A stretch of 64,000 nt of DNA from the NCBI GenBank assembly GCA_964458185.1, contig CAYWFG010000008.1:9449-73448 (forward strand). Direction: 5' to 3'. The translations under genes and the position numbers were made by a program. Every line of letters starts with the position of its first letter. Positions within the stretch are counted from its first letter, which is position 1. Origin of the DNA: AB-137-C09 sp964458185. Lineage in GTDB: Bacteria > Pseudomonadota > Zetaproteobacteria > Mariprofundales > Mariprofundaceae. Of the stretch, positions 1-7,754 are shown piece after piece. The notes beneath the pieces were generated by a model that was given only the letters and a program-made list of their open reading frames with translations, was not told the origin of the DNA and made no database searches.

Positions 1-372
1 TTCAGTTAATGATTCAATATGAATTGTTTTAATCTGATTTTCCACACACCAATGAAGTTCTTCGACTGTTTTTCCTGGTCCTGTATAAATCAAGGCATTG
101 GGCAAAAAACCTGCAGCAACGGCACGTTTTGCCTCACCCAAACTTGCAATTTCAATCCCTGCCACACCTGCAGCACGCGCCGTTGCTAAAAAATCAGGGT
201 GTGGATTCGCTTTCATGGCATAAAAAACATCAACCCCTGCGGGCATGATGCTACGCAGGCTAGTAATTTTTTGATGCATAGGGGAAAGATCATACATATA
301 ACCATTCAGGGTCTGATTATCAATTTGTTTTTGCTGGCAAATCGCATGTTCAATATGAGGTAATAGATTCAT
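1..372 (-). CDS. Type III PLP-dependent decarboxylase (Orn/DAP/Arg decarboxylase family 2), N-terminal part only
   Basis: The first 124 codons are present and the gene continues off the left edge. The fragment has the start of the alanine-racemase-like TIM barrel of fold-III decarboxylases. YAMKANPHPDFL (about residues 52-63) carries the lysine expected to bind pyridoxal phosphate, and GIEIASLGEAKRA follows as the next barrel strand. Family members decarboxylate diaminopimelate, ornithine or related amino acids, and some act in siderophore assembly. The N-terminus is not a close match to typical LysA, so I do not assign a symbol. It follows the polysaccharide deacetylase on the same strand after 26 nt and may be cotranscribed. 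I saw no clear Shine-Dalgarno before this ATG, so the start is provisional. Confidence 0.75.
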   Translation of the reverse strand, partial: MNLLPHIEHAICQQKQIDNQTLNGYMYDLSPMHQKITSLRSIMPAGVDVFYAMKANPHPDFLATARAAGVAGIEIASLGEAKRAVAAGFLPNALIYTGPGKTVEELHWCVENQIKTIHIESLTE

Positions 373-398
373 GACTTATAATCAATTATTTGCAGGAA

Positions 399-1439
399 TC
401 AGTGCGGCTGATGCAATAATGCCGACAATGGCACAAATAAATCATCCGCTTCATGAATATGCGCCTTCAAAAAAGCCAAGGTGTTTTTATGCGGATGAAA
501 AATAACAATACAGCCCCCTTTTTTGGCAGCGCGTTTCATGATTTTTTTCCACATACGGTTTAATGCTTGAGGAGACGCATCATTATCCAAGAAAAAACGA
601 CGGCTTGCCCACGGAACGCCTGCTTTAGCGGCTTGCACACGGGCAACAGAGTTTGCTGTGGTTAATGAGTCAAGAAAAAACAAACCGTGTTCACGATTGA
701 TTTTCATCAACCAGCGCATGGCATCAGCTTGCTCGGTGAGCATCGAACCCATGTGATTGCTGATGCCTGTTACATGCGGAATACGTTGCAATGTTTTGTT
801 GATCATGGCTTTCATTTGCGCTTCGTTCATTTCTGATGTCAGCCCTGTTTTGGTCATCATGGCATCGGCAATATCAGGGTCTTTGGGTTCCATCGGCATG
901 TGCAGCATCACAGTATGCCCTGCATTGTAGACTTTGTTGGCGGCTGCCACGGCATCAGGGGCATCAGGTAAGATGGAAAATGTTAGTGGAATACCATAGC
1001 CCAGCATGGTATCCACGGCTTTTGTACCATAACCCACATCGTCCATGATCAAGGCTAAACCATGATCTGCATGGTTGATGGTTGATGACTGTACAGGTGT
1101 TTGCGTTTGTTCTTCAGCACTGATTTTTACATCATCACTACCCATTGCTGTTGATTGACCACTCATTGCAGACACTTCGGTCGCTGCTTCTGTGCTGCTT
1201 GCTGCAGCATTGTTAGCAGGGGCAGTATAAGAATCAATCGCCGCTTGTTTTTGCGGTGTTGCTGCTTCTGTTGCTGGCGGTGATTTTTTTACCGCTTGGG
1301 TGGTTACCTCACGTAAATACTGTACCTTTTCAGGCATCAAATAAATCACCAAAACAATACCTAGTACAACGGCAATGCCCAATGATACCCATATAAGAAT
1401 GGAGCCACGCTGCCCAATCATGGTCTTTTGTTGTTTCAT
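399..1439 (-). CDS. Divergent polysaccharide deacetylase (YibQ family)
   Basis: This is a 346-aa membrane-anchored periplasmic protein. An N-terminal hydrophobic segment (about residues 13-34) is followed by a low-complexity Ala/Thr/Glu linker to about residue 125, then the NodB-like domain. Features of the divergent family are LALIMDDVGYG (128-138), HMPMEP (180-185), NHMGS (228-232), the FLDS strand and FHPH (314-317). The family is usually found beside envC and ctpA, as here, which points to a role in envelope or peptidoglycan processing, but the substrate is not established. Its start lies 2 nt after the ctpA stop and uses GAGGGG in the end of ctpA as ribosome binding site, so the two are translationally coupled. 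Confidence 0.88.
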   Translation of the reverse strand: MKQQKTMIGQRGSILIWVSLGIAVVLGIVLVIYLMPEKVQYLREVTTQAVKKSPPATEAATPQKQAAIDSYTAPANNAAASSTEAATEVSAMSGQSTAMGSDDVKISAEEQTQTPVQSSTINHADHGLALIMDDVGYGTKAVDTMLGYGIPLTFSILPDAPDAVAAANKVYNAGHTVMLHMPMEPKDPDIADAMMTKTGLTSEMNEAQMKAMINKTLQRIPHVTGISNHMGSMLTEQADAMRWLMKINREHGLFFLDSLTTANSVARVQAAKAGVPWASRRFFLDNDASPQALNRMWKKIMKRAAKKGGCIVIFHPHKNTLAFLKAHIHEADDLFVPLSALLHQPH

Positions 1440-1441
1440 GA

Positions 1442-2806
1442 TTACCCCTCCTCTTTGGCTGCTTTACGCCCACTCAATACATGCATCGCTTTAAGCACAT
1501 CCAAGGCACGTTGTAATTGTGTGTCTTTGGGAAGTCTTTTTTGCAATAACTCGGTAAACTTATTGACTTTGTCCGATGGGTGCGATTTAGCCTTGCTGTG
1601 TTTTTCGGGCAACTTGCCATTACCATTTTCTAAATGACCTTTGAGGTCACGCTCAGAGATATTGAATGAGGGTTGTTTTTCTTTGTCTTTAAGGGTAACA
1701 CGTTGTTGTTCTACGGTAACATCAGGCTCAATCCCCGTTGCCTGAATAGAGCGACCACTGGGCGTATAATACAATGATGTGGTCAATTTGATTGCCGTAC
1801 CATCTGGCAAGGGAATAATTCGTTGCACAGAACCTTTACCAAAGCTTTTAACACCCATAATCAATGCCCGTTGATTGTCTTGCAATGCGCCTGCTACAAT
1901 TTCAGATGCTGATGCAGAGCCTTGATTGATCAACACAATCAATGGCTTGCCATGCAAAACATCACCTTTTTCTGCACTGAACGACATATTGCGACCGACC
2001 CGTGATTTGGTGCTGACAATACCACCATCATCCAAGAAAAGATCACTCACTTCAACGGCTTGATCCAATAAACCACCGGGATTATTACGCAGATCAAAAA
2101 CAACGCCTTCGAGTGGGCCACCATTTTCTTTTTCTAATTCAGCGATTTTTTTCTTTAACTCTTCCCCTGCGCGTTGGCGAAATTGGGTAAGGCGGAGCCA
2201 TCCATAATCAGGTGCTAATAGTCCACCTTTTACTGATTGCACTTTGATAATGGCACGAATCAAAGGAATAATTAAGGGTTTGTTCGCTCCTTCACGAAAA
2301 ACCGTCAAGGTGATACTCGTGCCTGGTATACCCCGCATCGTTTTTACCGCTTCTTGCAAAGAAATATCTTTTGCCAAAATGTCATCAATTTTAACGATTA
2401 AATCACCCGCCTTGACACCTGCTCGCCATGCTGGCGTATCTTCGATAGGGGAAATAATGCGAATACCGCCTTCAGCGGCAGATATTTCAATACCCAAACC
2501 ACCAAACTTGCCGTCTGTTTCTACTTGCATTTCTTTGAACATCGCCTTATTCATATAAGTCGAATGAGGGTCAAGGCTGGATAACATCCCTGTTAGTGCG
2601 CCATCAATGAGTTTTTCATCGGTAGACTCTTTAACATAAGCACGTTTAACGGCATCAAGAACCTGCGCAAATTTATCCAGCTGCTCAAAGTCAGTTGCGG
2701 CAGTTGCTTGCTTGTAGCCAACCGATGGATTCCAAGCAATGGTCGCAGCAATTACCACCAATAAACTGGAAAGCAATAATGTCCAACGTGTTTTATTTAA
2801 GCGCAT
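1442..2806 (-). CDS. ctpA: Carboxy-terminal processing protease, S41 family
   Basis: This 454-aa periplasmic serine protease cleaves C-terminal tails of exported proteins. In other proteobacteria it tunes peptidoglycan hydrolases. It has an N-terminal signal or anchor (about 7-24), a PDZ domain (about 95-180, with GLGIEI and AGDLIVKID), then the S41 domain. The nucleophile is in GSASASE (about residue 299) and the general-base lysine in FGKGS (about 324). I chose the ATG at 2806 because TAGGAG lies at ideal spacing before it. A longer reading from a GTG at 2827 would place that ribosome site inside the gene. The C-terminal 60 residues are Lys/Glu-rich. It is downstream of envC in the same operon. 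Confidence 0.93.
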   Translation of the reverse strand: MRLNKTRWTLLLSSLLVVIAATIAWNPSVGYKQATAATDFEQLDKFAQVLDAVKRAYVKESTDEKLIDGALTGMLSSLDPHSTYMNKAMFKEMQVETDGKFGGLGIEISAAEGGIRIISPIEDTPAWRAGVKAGDLIVKIDDILAKDISLQEAVKTMRGIPGTSITLTVFREGANKPLIIPLIRAIIKVQSVKGGLLAPDYGWLRLTQFRQRAGEELKKKIAELEKENGGPLEGVVFDLRNNPGGLLDQAVEVSDLFLDDGGIVSTKSRVGRNMSFSAEKGDVLHGKPLIVLINQGSASASEIVAGALQDNQRALIMGVKSFGKGSVQRIIPLPDGTAIKLTTSLYYTPSGRSIQATGIEPDVTVEQQRVTLKDKEKQPSFNISERDLKGHLENGNGKLPEKHSKAKSHPSDKVNKFTELLQKRLPKDTQLQRALDVLKAMHVLSGRKAAKEEG

Positions 2807-2838
2807 GGGCTTACTCCTAATCGTCACTTTTTAAACTT

Positions 2839-4092
2839 TTAACCACGACACCATCGTTCGGGGTTGGTTACTTTTCCGTGGTCACGTATTTCAAAATACA
2901 GGCGAACCCGTTCAATCCACCCTGTAGAGCCAGCATCAGTGATGACATCGCCAGCATGAACGCGATTACCAATTTTTTTATACAAGGCATCATTATGGGC
3001 ATAAATACTCATCACACCATCGCTGTGCTCTACAATCATCATCAAACCAAAACCACCAAACCAATCAGCATAACGCACAACACCATTGGCAATAGCCCTT
3101 ACTTTTCGACCATTGCGGCTGCTTGATGCTGGTGCAATCAATACCCCTTTAAGTTTCGGACGATTTTGATCCAAACGCGCACCATAATGTGCTACTATTT
3201 TTCCTCGCAAAGGCCAAGGCACACGACCTCGATGCTTGCGAATATGCCCCTTGATGGTGTATGCCGTTGGGGTAACGGTTTTTCCACCTTGCTTCGATTT
3301 ACGCTGAGCTGCACGCTTGCGAGCCAAAGCTTGTTTGGCAATACGGTCTAATAAATGCCTCAAACCTCGTTGTTGTAATGCCAGTGTTGCATCCCGCGAT
3401 TTTTTAAGACGCACATCATGACGCACTTTACCTGCCAATGCGCGTTTGGCACGTAACTTTTGTTTAGCTGCGGCTTCAACAACACTTTTTTCTTTACGCA
3501 GTTCGACCAGCAGCAGTTGTTCATCTTTTAAGGCGGCTTCAGAGATTAATAATGTTTTGATGGATTGTTGTAATGTCATCCGATCACGCGCTTGTCGCTC
3601 TAGCACTGCCGTCAACATATATTGGCGGTGGGGTATTTCAGTAACAGGAATCCCTGCTAAAACATCAAGCCAGCTAGGCTCTCGACCTGCTTGCCGCCAC
3701 GCTGTTGCAGCCTCTTCCTGCATATTAGACTTAATGTGTGCAATGTTTGATTTTAAATCACCAATCTTCTTTCGCAAGGCTTTGATATTACGATTAACAG
3801 TGCGCTGTTTATCAAGCACCACCGTTAATTCACGTTTTGCCTTCACCCACGAACGATCCAATGCACGCAAAGCCTTGTTCAATGAACCGAGTTTATTTTC
3901 TAGCACCCGCCGTGTTTGAGCCAGTTCTTGGCGTTCTTTGTTCAGTTGCTGCAATTCGTGGTTGACATCACGGCTGGCAGCATGACTGATGGTTGGTGGC
4001 ATTATTAAGCAGACTAAAAACAAATAAAAGAGTATATTTTTATACTTTACTGTTAAACAATACTGGTGTATGATAAATAAGTATATACTCAT
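2839..4092 (-). CDS. envC: EnvC-like murein hydrolase activator, M23/LytM family
   Basis: This 417-aa exported protein has a hydrophobic N-terminus, a long coiled coil (about 45-260, rich in Lys/Arg/Gln/Leu heptads) and a C-terminal LytM domain (about 290-417). The LytM active site is degenerate: the usual HxH appears as RLYFE, with no zinc-binding histidines there. That matches EnvC, which activates cell-division amidases without being an enzyme itself. Neighbours ctpA and the deacetylase fit this role. The ATG overlaps the methyltransferase stop by 4 nt (ATGA), which is odd because the methyltransferase looks like a later insertion. The first 25-30 residues are AT-rich and the native start could lie further in, near MPPTISHAA. 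Confidence 0.85.
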   Translation of the reverse strand: MSIYLFIIHQYCLTVKYKNILFYLFLVCLIMPPTISHAASRDVNHELQQLNKERQELAQTRRVLENKLGSLNKALRALDRSWVKAKRELTVVLDKQRTVNRNIKALRKKIGDLKSNIAHIKSNMQEEAATAWRQAGREPSWLDVLAGIPVTEIPHRQYMLTAVLERQARDRMTLQQSIKTLLISEAALKDEQLLLVELRKEKSVVEAAAKQKLRAKRALAGKVRHDVRLKKSRDATLALQQRGLRHLLDRIAKQALARKRAAQRKSKQGGKTVTPTAYTIKGHIRKHRGRVPWPLRGKIVAHYGARLDQNRPKLKGVLIAPASSSRNGRKVRAIANGVVRYADWFGGFGLMMIVEHSDGVMSIYAHNDALYKKIGNRVHAGDVITDAGSTGWIERVRLYFEIRDHGKVTNPERWCRG

Positions 4093-5174
4093 TCTGTCTT
4101 AGCTTTATTGGTTAGATAGGTTTTATTGCACTCTAATACAAAAAAATCAAACAAATCTACTTCTCTAGGTCTCTGTTTGTATTGCAATAAATAATCAGCA
4201 TTAAATAATTGTTGCTTAACCTGTTCAGCAATTTCCTCTACCATTGGTACAACAATAGCATTGCCCATTCTGTTGTATAACTTTGCTGAAGCTCCAACTT
4301 TTTTAAAGTTATCAGGAAAGCCCATTAAACGATAACATTCTTTAATTGTTAGTTTTCGAACTTTTCCTTTGTGAAATATAAAATACCTTCCTGTTGGTTC
4401 TTGAGAGGATAATGTTGGATGTGTACCTTCAGATGAATATATTCGGTTGGGTTGCTTATGCACTCTTGATAAGTGTTCTGTATTTTCTCTTACACCACTT
4501 TTCCTTATGTTTTTATTTCTATAGCCTACAAAAAATAGACCTGATGATTGTTTTTTTGGATGCTTAATTAAAGTATAATCAGATGGATCAAGGTATTCAA
4601 AATTTTCATTTTCAGCTTCAAGAATATCTTTTAAAAAAGTCTCTTTTTTATTTTTCATGCAATGAAAATTAAATTCAACATTATTTAATGATGCAACAAT
4701 AATAGTACGCTCTCTATTTTGTGCCACGCCAAAGTCTTTAGCGTTTAAAAGCTTCCAACTGGTGGTATAGCCAAGATGTTGTAATGTTAATAATACAGTT
4801 TTTAACGTGTTTCCTTTATCATGATTTTTAAAATTCTTAACATTCTCTAGCACCACAACTGTAGGTTTATGATGCTGAATTATTCTTGCAATGTCAAAAA
4901 ATAATGTTCCTCTTGTATCGTTAAAACCTTTTTTGTCACCCGCTATACTAAAGGGTTGGCATGGAAAACCAGCAAGTAAAATATCAAAGTGTGGAATTGT
5001 ATGAATATCTATTGTAGTAATATCACCAAAAGGTCTTTCATGAAAATTTTCAAAGTACATTTCTTGTGCATGCTTATCTATTTCTGAACTAAAAACACAC
5101 TCAAAACCTTCCTTTTCAAAACCTAATCGAAAACCACCAATGCCAGAAAATAAATCAATAAATTTATAATTCAT
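4089..5174 (-). CDS. DNA (cytosine-5) methyltransferase of a type II R-M system
   Basis: This 361-aa protein has the canonical C5-methyltransferase motif order: DLFSGIGGFRLGF (motif I, S-adenosylmethionine, 7-19), GFPCQPFS (motif IV, catalytic Cys72), VVLENVKNF (motif VI, 108-116), QNRERT (motif VIII), then after the target-recognition region RKLTIKECYRLMGFPD (IX) and YNRMGNAIVVPM (X). It methylates cytosine in the recognition site of the adjoining endonuclease and so protects the host. The target sequence cannot be read from the protein. Base composition is far more AT-rich than the flanking rlmH and envC genes, which suggests horizontal acquisition. Its start overlaps the end of the endonuclease gene by 11 nt. 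Confidence 0.95.
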   Translation of the reverse strand: MNYKFIDLFSGIGGFRLGFEKEGFECVFSSEIDKHAQEMYFENFHERPFGDITTIDIHTIPHFDILLAGFPCQPFSIAGDKKGFNDTRGTLFFDIARIIQHHKPTVVVLENVKNFKNHDKGNTLKTVLLTLQHLGYTTSWKLLNAKDFGVAQNRERTIIVASLNNVEFNFHCMKNKKETFLKDILEAENENFEYLDPSDYTLIKHPKKQSSGLFFVGYRNKNIRKSGVRENTEHLSRVHKQPNRIYSSEGTHPTLSSQEPTGRYFIFHKGKVRKLTIKECYRLMGFPDNFKKVGASAKLYNRMGNAIVVPMVEEIAEQVKQQLFNADYLLQYKQRPREVDLFDFFVLECNKTYLTNKAKTE

Positions 5175-6273
5175 TTTGTAACATCAAAATAAGGTCATTC
5201 CATTTACCCTTATGGATTAATTTTAACTCGGAATCTTTTTCTATGTATTCATTGTATAAAGATAAAAATACATTCAAATCTGATATAAGCCGAAAATAAT
5301 AGTTTAATGTTGGAATAACACCATTAATGACAATTTGACAACCATGCTTTTTTTTAGTCTCATTTATTATATTATTAATCGCTATAACTTCATCTTGAGC
5401 AATAGGATAGCAAGAAAAAATATAATATCTTTTAGGGTTGTGTTTTATGACTTTTTCTTGGGCGATCCTTAGCATATTAGCATCAATTTTTTTATTCAGT
5501 TTTATTTCAACAACTTCAAATAATATATTTTGTTTGAAAATTTCAATATCACCTGCTGTGTTGGATGTCTGGTCAGATGCTGTATGACTTCCAAGTTTTT
5601 TTAATACGCAACCCTCATAACGATTTACTTCTTTTAAAATGATTGAATAAACCACATGAAAGGCAATAACAGGAAGCTTTGATCCACCAAATGTTTTGTA
5701 ATCAAAAGAAAAATGTGTATTTAGTGCTTTGATTAATAGTGATATTGTAAGCTTTTCAGGATTATTTAGTGGCGTTATATTTACAATATTATTTTTTTGA
5801 ACGATCATAACCTTTTTAAAGAGTTCAATAAGGATATGTCTAGGATTCAATAAATTTCTTTCCATTGCATCAATCAATAATAAAAAAGATTGTTTAACTT
5901 CTTTGTTATTAATTTTACCATCATAATCTAATGTATAAGGATAGGGTTGCTCCAGAGATCGAGTTAACCAACCACTTTCAGCCATCGAAGGGAGTTTCAA
6001 TGCTTTTAATGTTGGTGTTATATATAGGGTATCAATTGTTCGCCCTGAAAACCCATTTTTTAATTGTGTTTGATGATATCTAATATCTTGTTCAGGATGA
6101 ATTGATTTATAAATACACAATGTTATAAATACAGTGTAAACACCTTTTTGATTGTAACACTTTTCGGATAAACAATGAATACTTTTCAAAGCAGTCTCAG
6201 GTATCTTTTTGGCGTAAGATACACCTGATACTGCTTCTTCATATATTGATAGTAAAAGTTCTTTATAACTCAT
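5164..6273 (-). CDS. Probable type II restriction endonuclease, PD-(D/E)xK
   Basis: This 369-aa protein lies immediately upstream of, and overlapping, a C5-methyltransferase gene. That context is the main reason for the call. A PD-(D/E)xK signature is visible: GDIE with Asp242, then FEVVEIKLNK with Glu256 and Lys258, separated by a strand-length gap. The N-terminal half (YHQTQLKNGFSGRTID and MAESGWLTRSLEQPYPY) looks like a conserved family module whose name I cannot fix. Codons are strongly AT-biased, as in the methyltransferase. No separate controller gene was seen. The start lies 33 nt downstream of the rlmH stop, so the pair abuts that gene. Confidence 0.78.
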   Translation of the reverse strand: MSYKELLLSIYEEAVSGVSYAKKIPETALKSIHCLSEKCYNQKGVYTVFITLCIYKSIHPEQDIRYHQTQLKNGFSGRTIDTLYITPTLKALKLPSMAESGWLTRSLEQPYPYTLDYDGKINNKEVKQSFLLLIDAMERNLLNPRHILIELFKKVMIVQKNNIVNITPLNNPEKLTISLLIKALNTHFSFDYKTFGGSKLPVIAFHVVYSIILKEVNRYEGCVLKKLGSHTASDQTSNTAGDIEIFKQNILFEVVEIKLNKKIDANMLRIAQEKVIKHNPKRYYIFSCYPIAQDEVIAINNIINETKKKHGCQIVINGVIPTLNYYFRLISDLNVFLSLYNEYIEKDSELKLIHKGKWNDLILMLQNEL

Positions 6274-6306
6274 TATTAAATAATCTTTTTTGTACTATAT
6301 TCTAAT

Positions 6307-6756
6307 TTACACACGATGATAAGGATGCCCCTGTACAATACTCCAAGCGCGGTATAACTGCTCAACAACCAACAGCCGTGCAAATTGATGGGGTAAGGTT
6401 AAGGGGGATAACGACCAACATTGCCCTGCTTGTTGCCGTACAGCATCGTTCACGCCATCAGCACCGCCGATGACAAAATCCAGCGTTGCCCCTGCACTCA
6501 TGCGTTCTAATGTTGTTGCCCATTGAACACTACTGCGGCTTTTTCCTTGTTCATCAAACAATACAAAGCCTTTTTTTGCTTGATGTAAAATATGCTTTTC
6601 TTCTTGCTGTTTGCGCTGTGTCGCTTGTTTGCCTCGCCCTTCGCTCAACTCAGTAATCTGCAATTGGCAGCCGCCAGCAAAACGCTTGCGAAAGCGTTGT
6701 TCGTATACTGCTAAATCAGCTTGCATTTTGCCAACAACAATCAAGCGAAGATTCAT
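6307..6756 (-). CDS. rlmH: 23S rRNA pseudouridine-1915 N3-methyltransferase
   Basis: This 149-aa SPOUT methyltransferase modifies pseudouridine 1915 in helix 69 of 23S rRNA. The length is close to the usual 155-160. The knotted S-adenosylmethionine site is recognisable in FVIGGADGVN (about 94-103) and the C-terminal SLSPLTLPHQFARLLVVEQLYRA/HPYHR signature is intact. The start codon overlaps the rsfS stop (TAATG), so the two are translationally coupled in the common nadD-rsfS-rlmH order. In related genomes this order often continues into envC. Here the restriction-modification pair intervenes. Confidence 0.95.
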   Translation of the reverse strand: MNLRLIVVGKMQADLAVYEQRFRKRFAGGCQLQITELSEGRGKQATQRKQQEEKHILHQAKKGFVLFDEQGKSRSSVQWATTLERMSAGATLDFVIGGADGVNDAVRQQAGQCWSLSPLTLPHQFARLLVVEQLYRAWSIVQGHPYHRV

Positions 6757-7100
6757 TATTCGTTATCGTCTTCTGGTCTTGCCCATAAGCGTTCGAGTTG
6801 AAAGTTTTCGCGTGTTTCAGGCAAAAACAAATGAACCACGACATCACCTAAATCAATCAATAGCCATTCCATGCCATCGCGCCCTTCAATTTTAGCAGGC
6901 AAGCCTACGGCATGTGCCGCTTGTGCTACGTTTTGTGCCATGGCATCCAGTTGGCGACCCGTGCGGCCTGTGGCAATGATAAAACGATCTGCAAAGTCAC
7001 AGCGACCCTGCACATTAATGTGCATAATATTCATGCCTTTTTTGTCTTCCAAGGCAGTTAATACATCATCGCTTAAGCGTTCCACTGTAATATCGTTCAT
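6756..7100 (-). CDS. rsfS: Ribosomal silencing factor RsfS
   Basis: This 114-aa protein of the Iojap/RsfS family binds L14 on the 50S subunit and blocks subunit joining when nutrients are scarce. Family features are DRFIIATGRTGRQLDAMAQNV, EGRDGMEWLLIDLGDVVVHLF and the closing YNLERLW-like element (FQLERLW). I place the start at MNDITVERL, with GAGG six nucleotides upstream. A longer frame that begins 14 codons earlier would run into nadD and lacks a ribosome site. It lies between nadD and rlmH with no space for separate promoters. Confidence 0.94.
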   Translation of the reverse strand: MNDITVERLSDDVLTALEDKKGMNIMHINVQGRCDFADRFIIATGRTGRQLDAMAQNVAQAAHAVGLPAKIEGRDGMEWLLIDLGDVVVHLFLPETRENFQLERLWARPEDDNE

Positions 7101-7120
7101 TGATTCCTCTGTGTTTGTTG

Positions 7121-7753
7121 TTAAATATTCTTGATATACCATTGTTTTACCAATGAACCATGTGCTTGTTGTTGTATCGACAAAGGCACGCGCCCTTGAC
7201 GTAATTCTTCACGAATACCTGTCGCCGATATATCGGGCAATACATCGGGCAAGAAAACAACGTGACCTGCACCATGATCGCAGTTCTTTTCTTGCCAATC
7301 CGTTAAAGCAAGGGGCTTCCACCCCTTGGTCTGGGAGGGGGGGACACCTGCCCGTAAAAAAACGGCGATGTTACATAAATTGCAATGAATGGGGTAGCCC
7401 ATCCATTGCGTAATGCCTTGCCAAGCATCCATACCCATTAAAAAAACTGGAATGACCGAAGGGTATGTTTGTTGGATTAGCGCCAAGGTATCACAACTAG
7501 GAACAGGTTTATCAGCTGTTACTTCCCAGTCCAACACCTGAACTTTTGCTATGCCATGAAACATTGTCTTGACCAACTCCAATCGTTGCGCTGCCGTCAC
7601 ACTGGGGGTAAGCGTACGGTGAACAGGCATCCCTACAGGGATCACCCATAATTCATCCAGCAATAAACGCTCAATCGCTGTTTTTGCCAACGCCCAATGC
7701 CCATGGTGGGGTGGGTCAAAACTACCACCAAAAACACCAATACGAGCAGCCAC
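7121..7753 (-). CDS. nadD: Nicotinate-nucleotide adenylyltransferase
   Basis: This 210-aa enzyme transfers AMP to nicotinate mononucleotide in NAD synthesis. The nucleotidyltransferase signature is GGSFDPPHHGHWALA (HxGH at about 16-19), and the C-terminal ISxTxIR motif appears as DISATGIREEL. The start is GTG, 1 nt after the lppC stop, with AAGG just upstream, so translation is probably coupled to lppC. A G-rich run (about 7336-7344) encodes a short Pro-rich loop and does not break the frame. Confidence 0.95.
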   Translation of the reverse strand: MAARIGVFGGSFDPPHHGHWALAKTAIERLLLDELWVIPVGMPVHRTLTPSVTAAQRLELVKTMFHGIAKVQVLDWEVTADKPVPSCDTLALIQQTYPSVIPVFLMGMDAWQGITQWMGYPIHCNLCNIAVFLRAGVPPSQTKGWKPLALTDWQEKNCDHGAGHVVFLPDVLPDISATGIREELRQGRVPLSIQQQAHGSLVKQWYIKNI

Positions 7754-7754
7754 C

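Noticed and set aside
2807..2827. GTG start of ctpA seven codons upstream
   Set aside because: It would put the good TAGGAG ribosome site inside the coding region.
3446..3919. 157-codon plus-strand frame opposite envC
   Set aside because: Antisense shadow of a conserved coiled-coil gene. No ribosome site.
7101..7142. Longer N-terminus for RsfS
   Set aside because: No ribosome site and it overlaps nadD, while GAGG precedes MNDITVERL.
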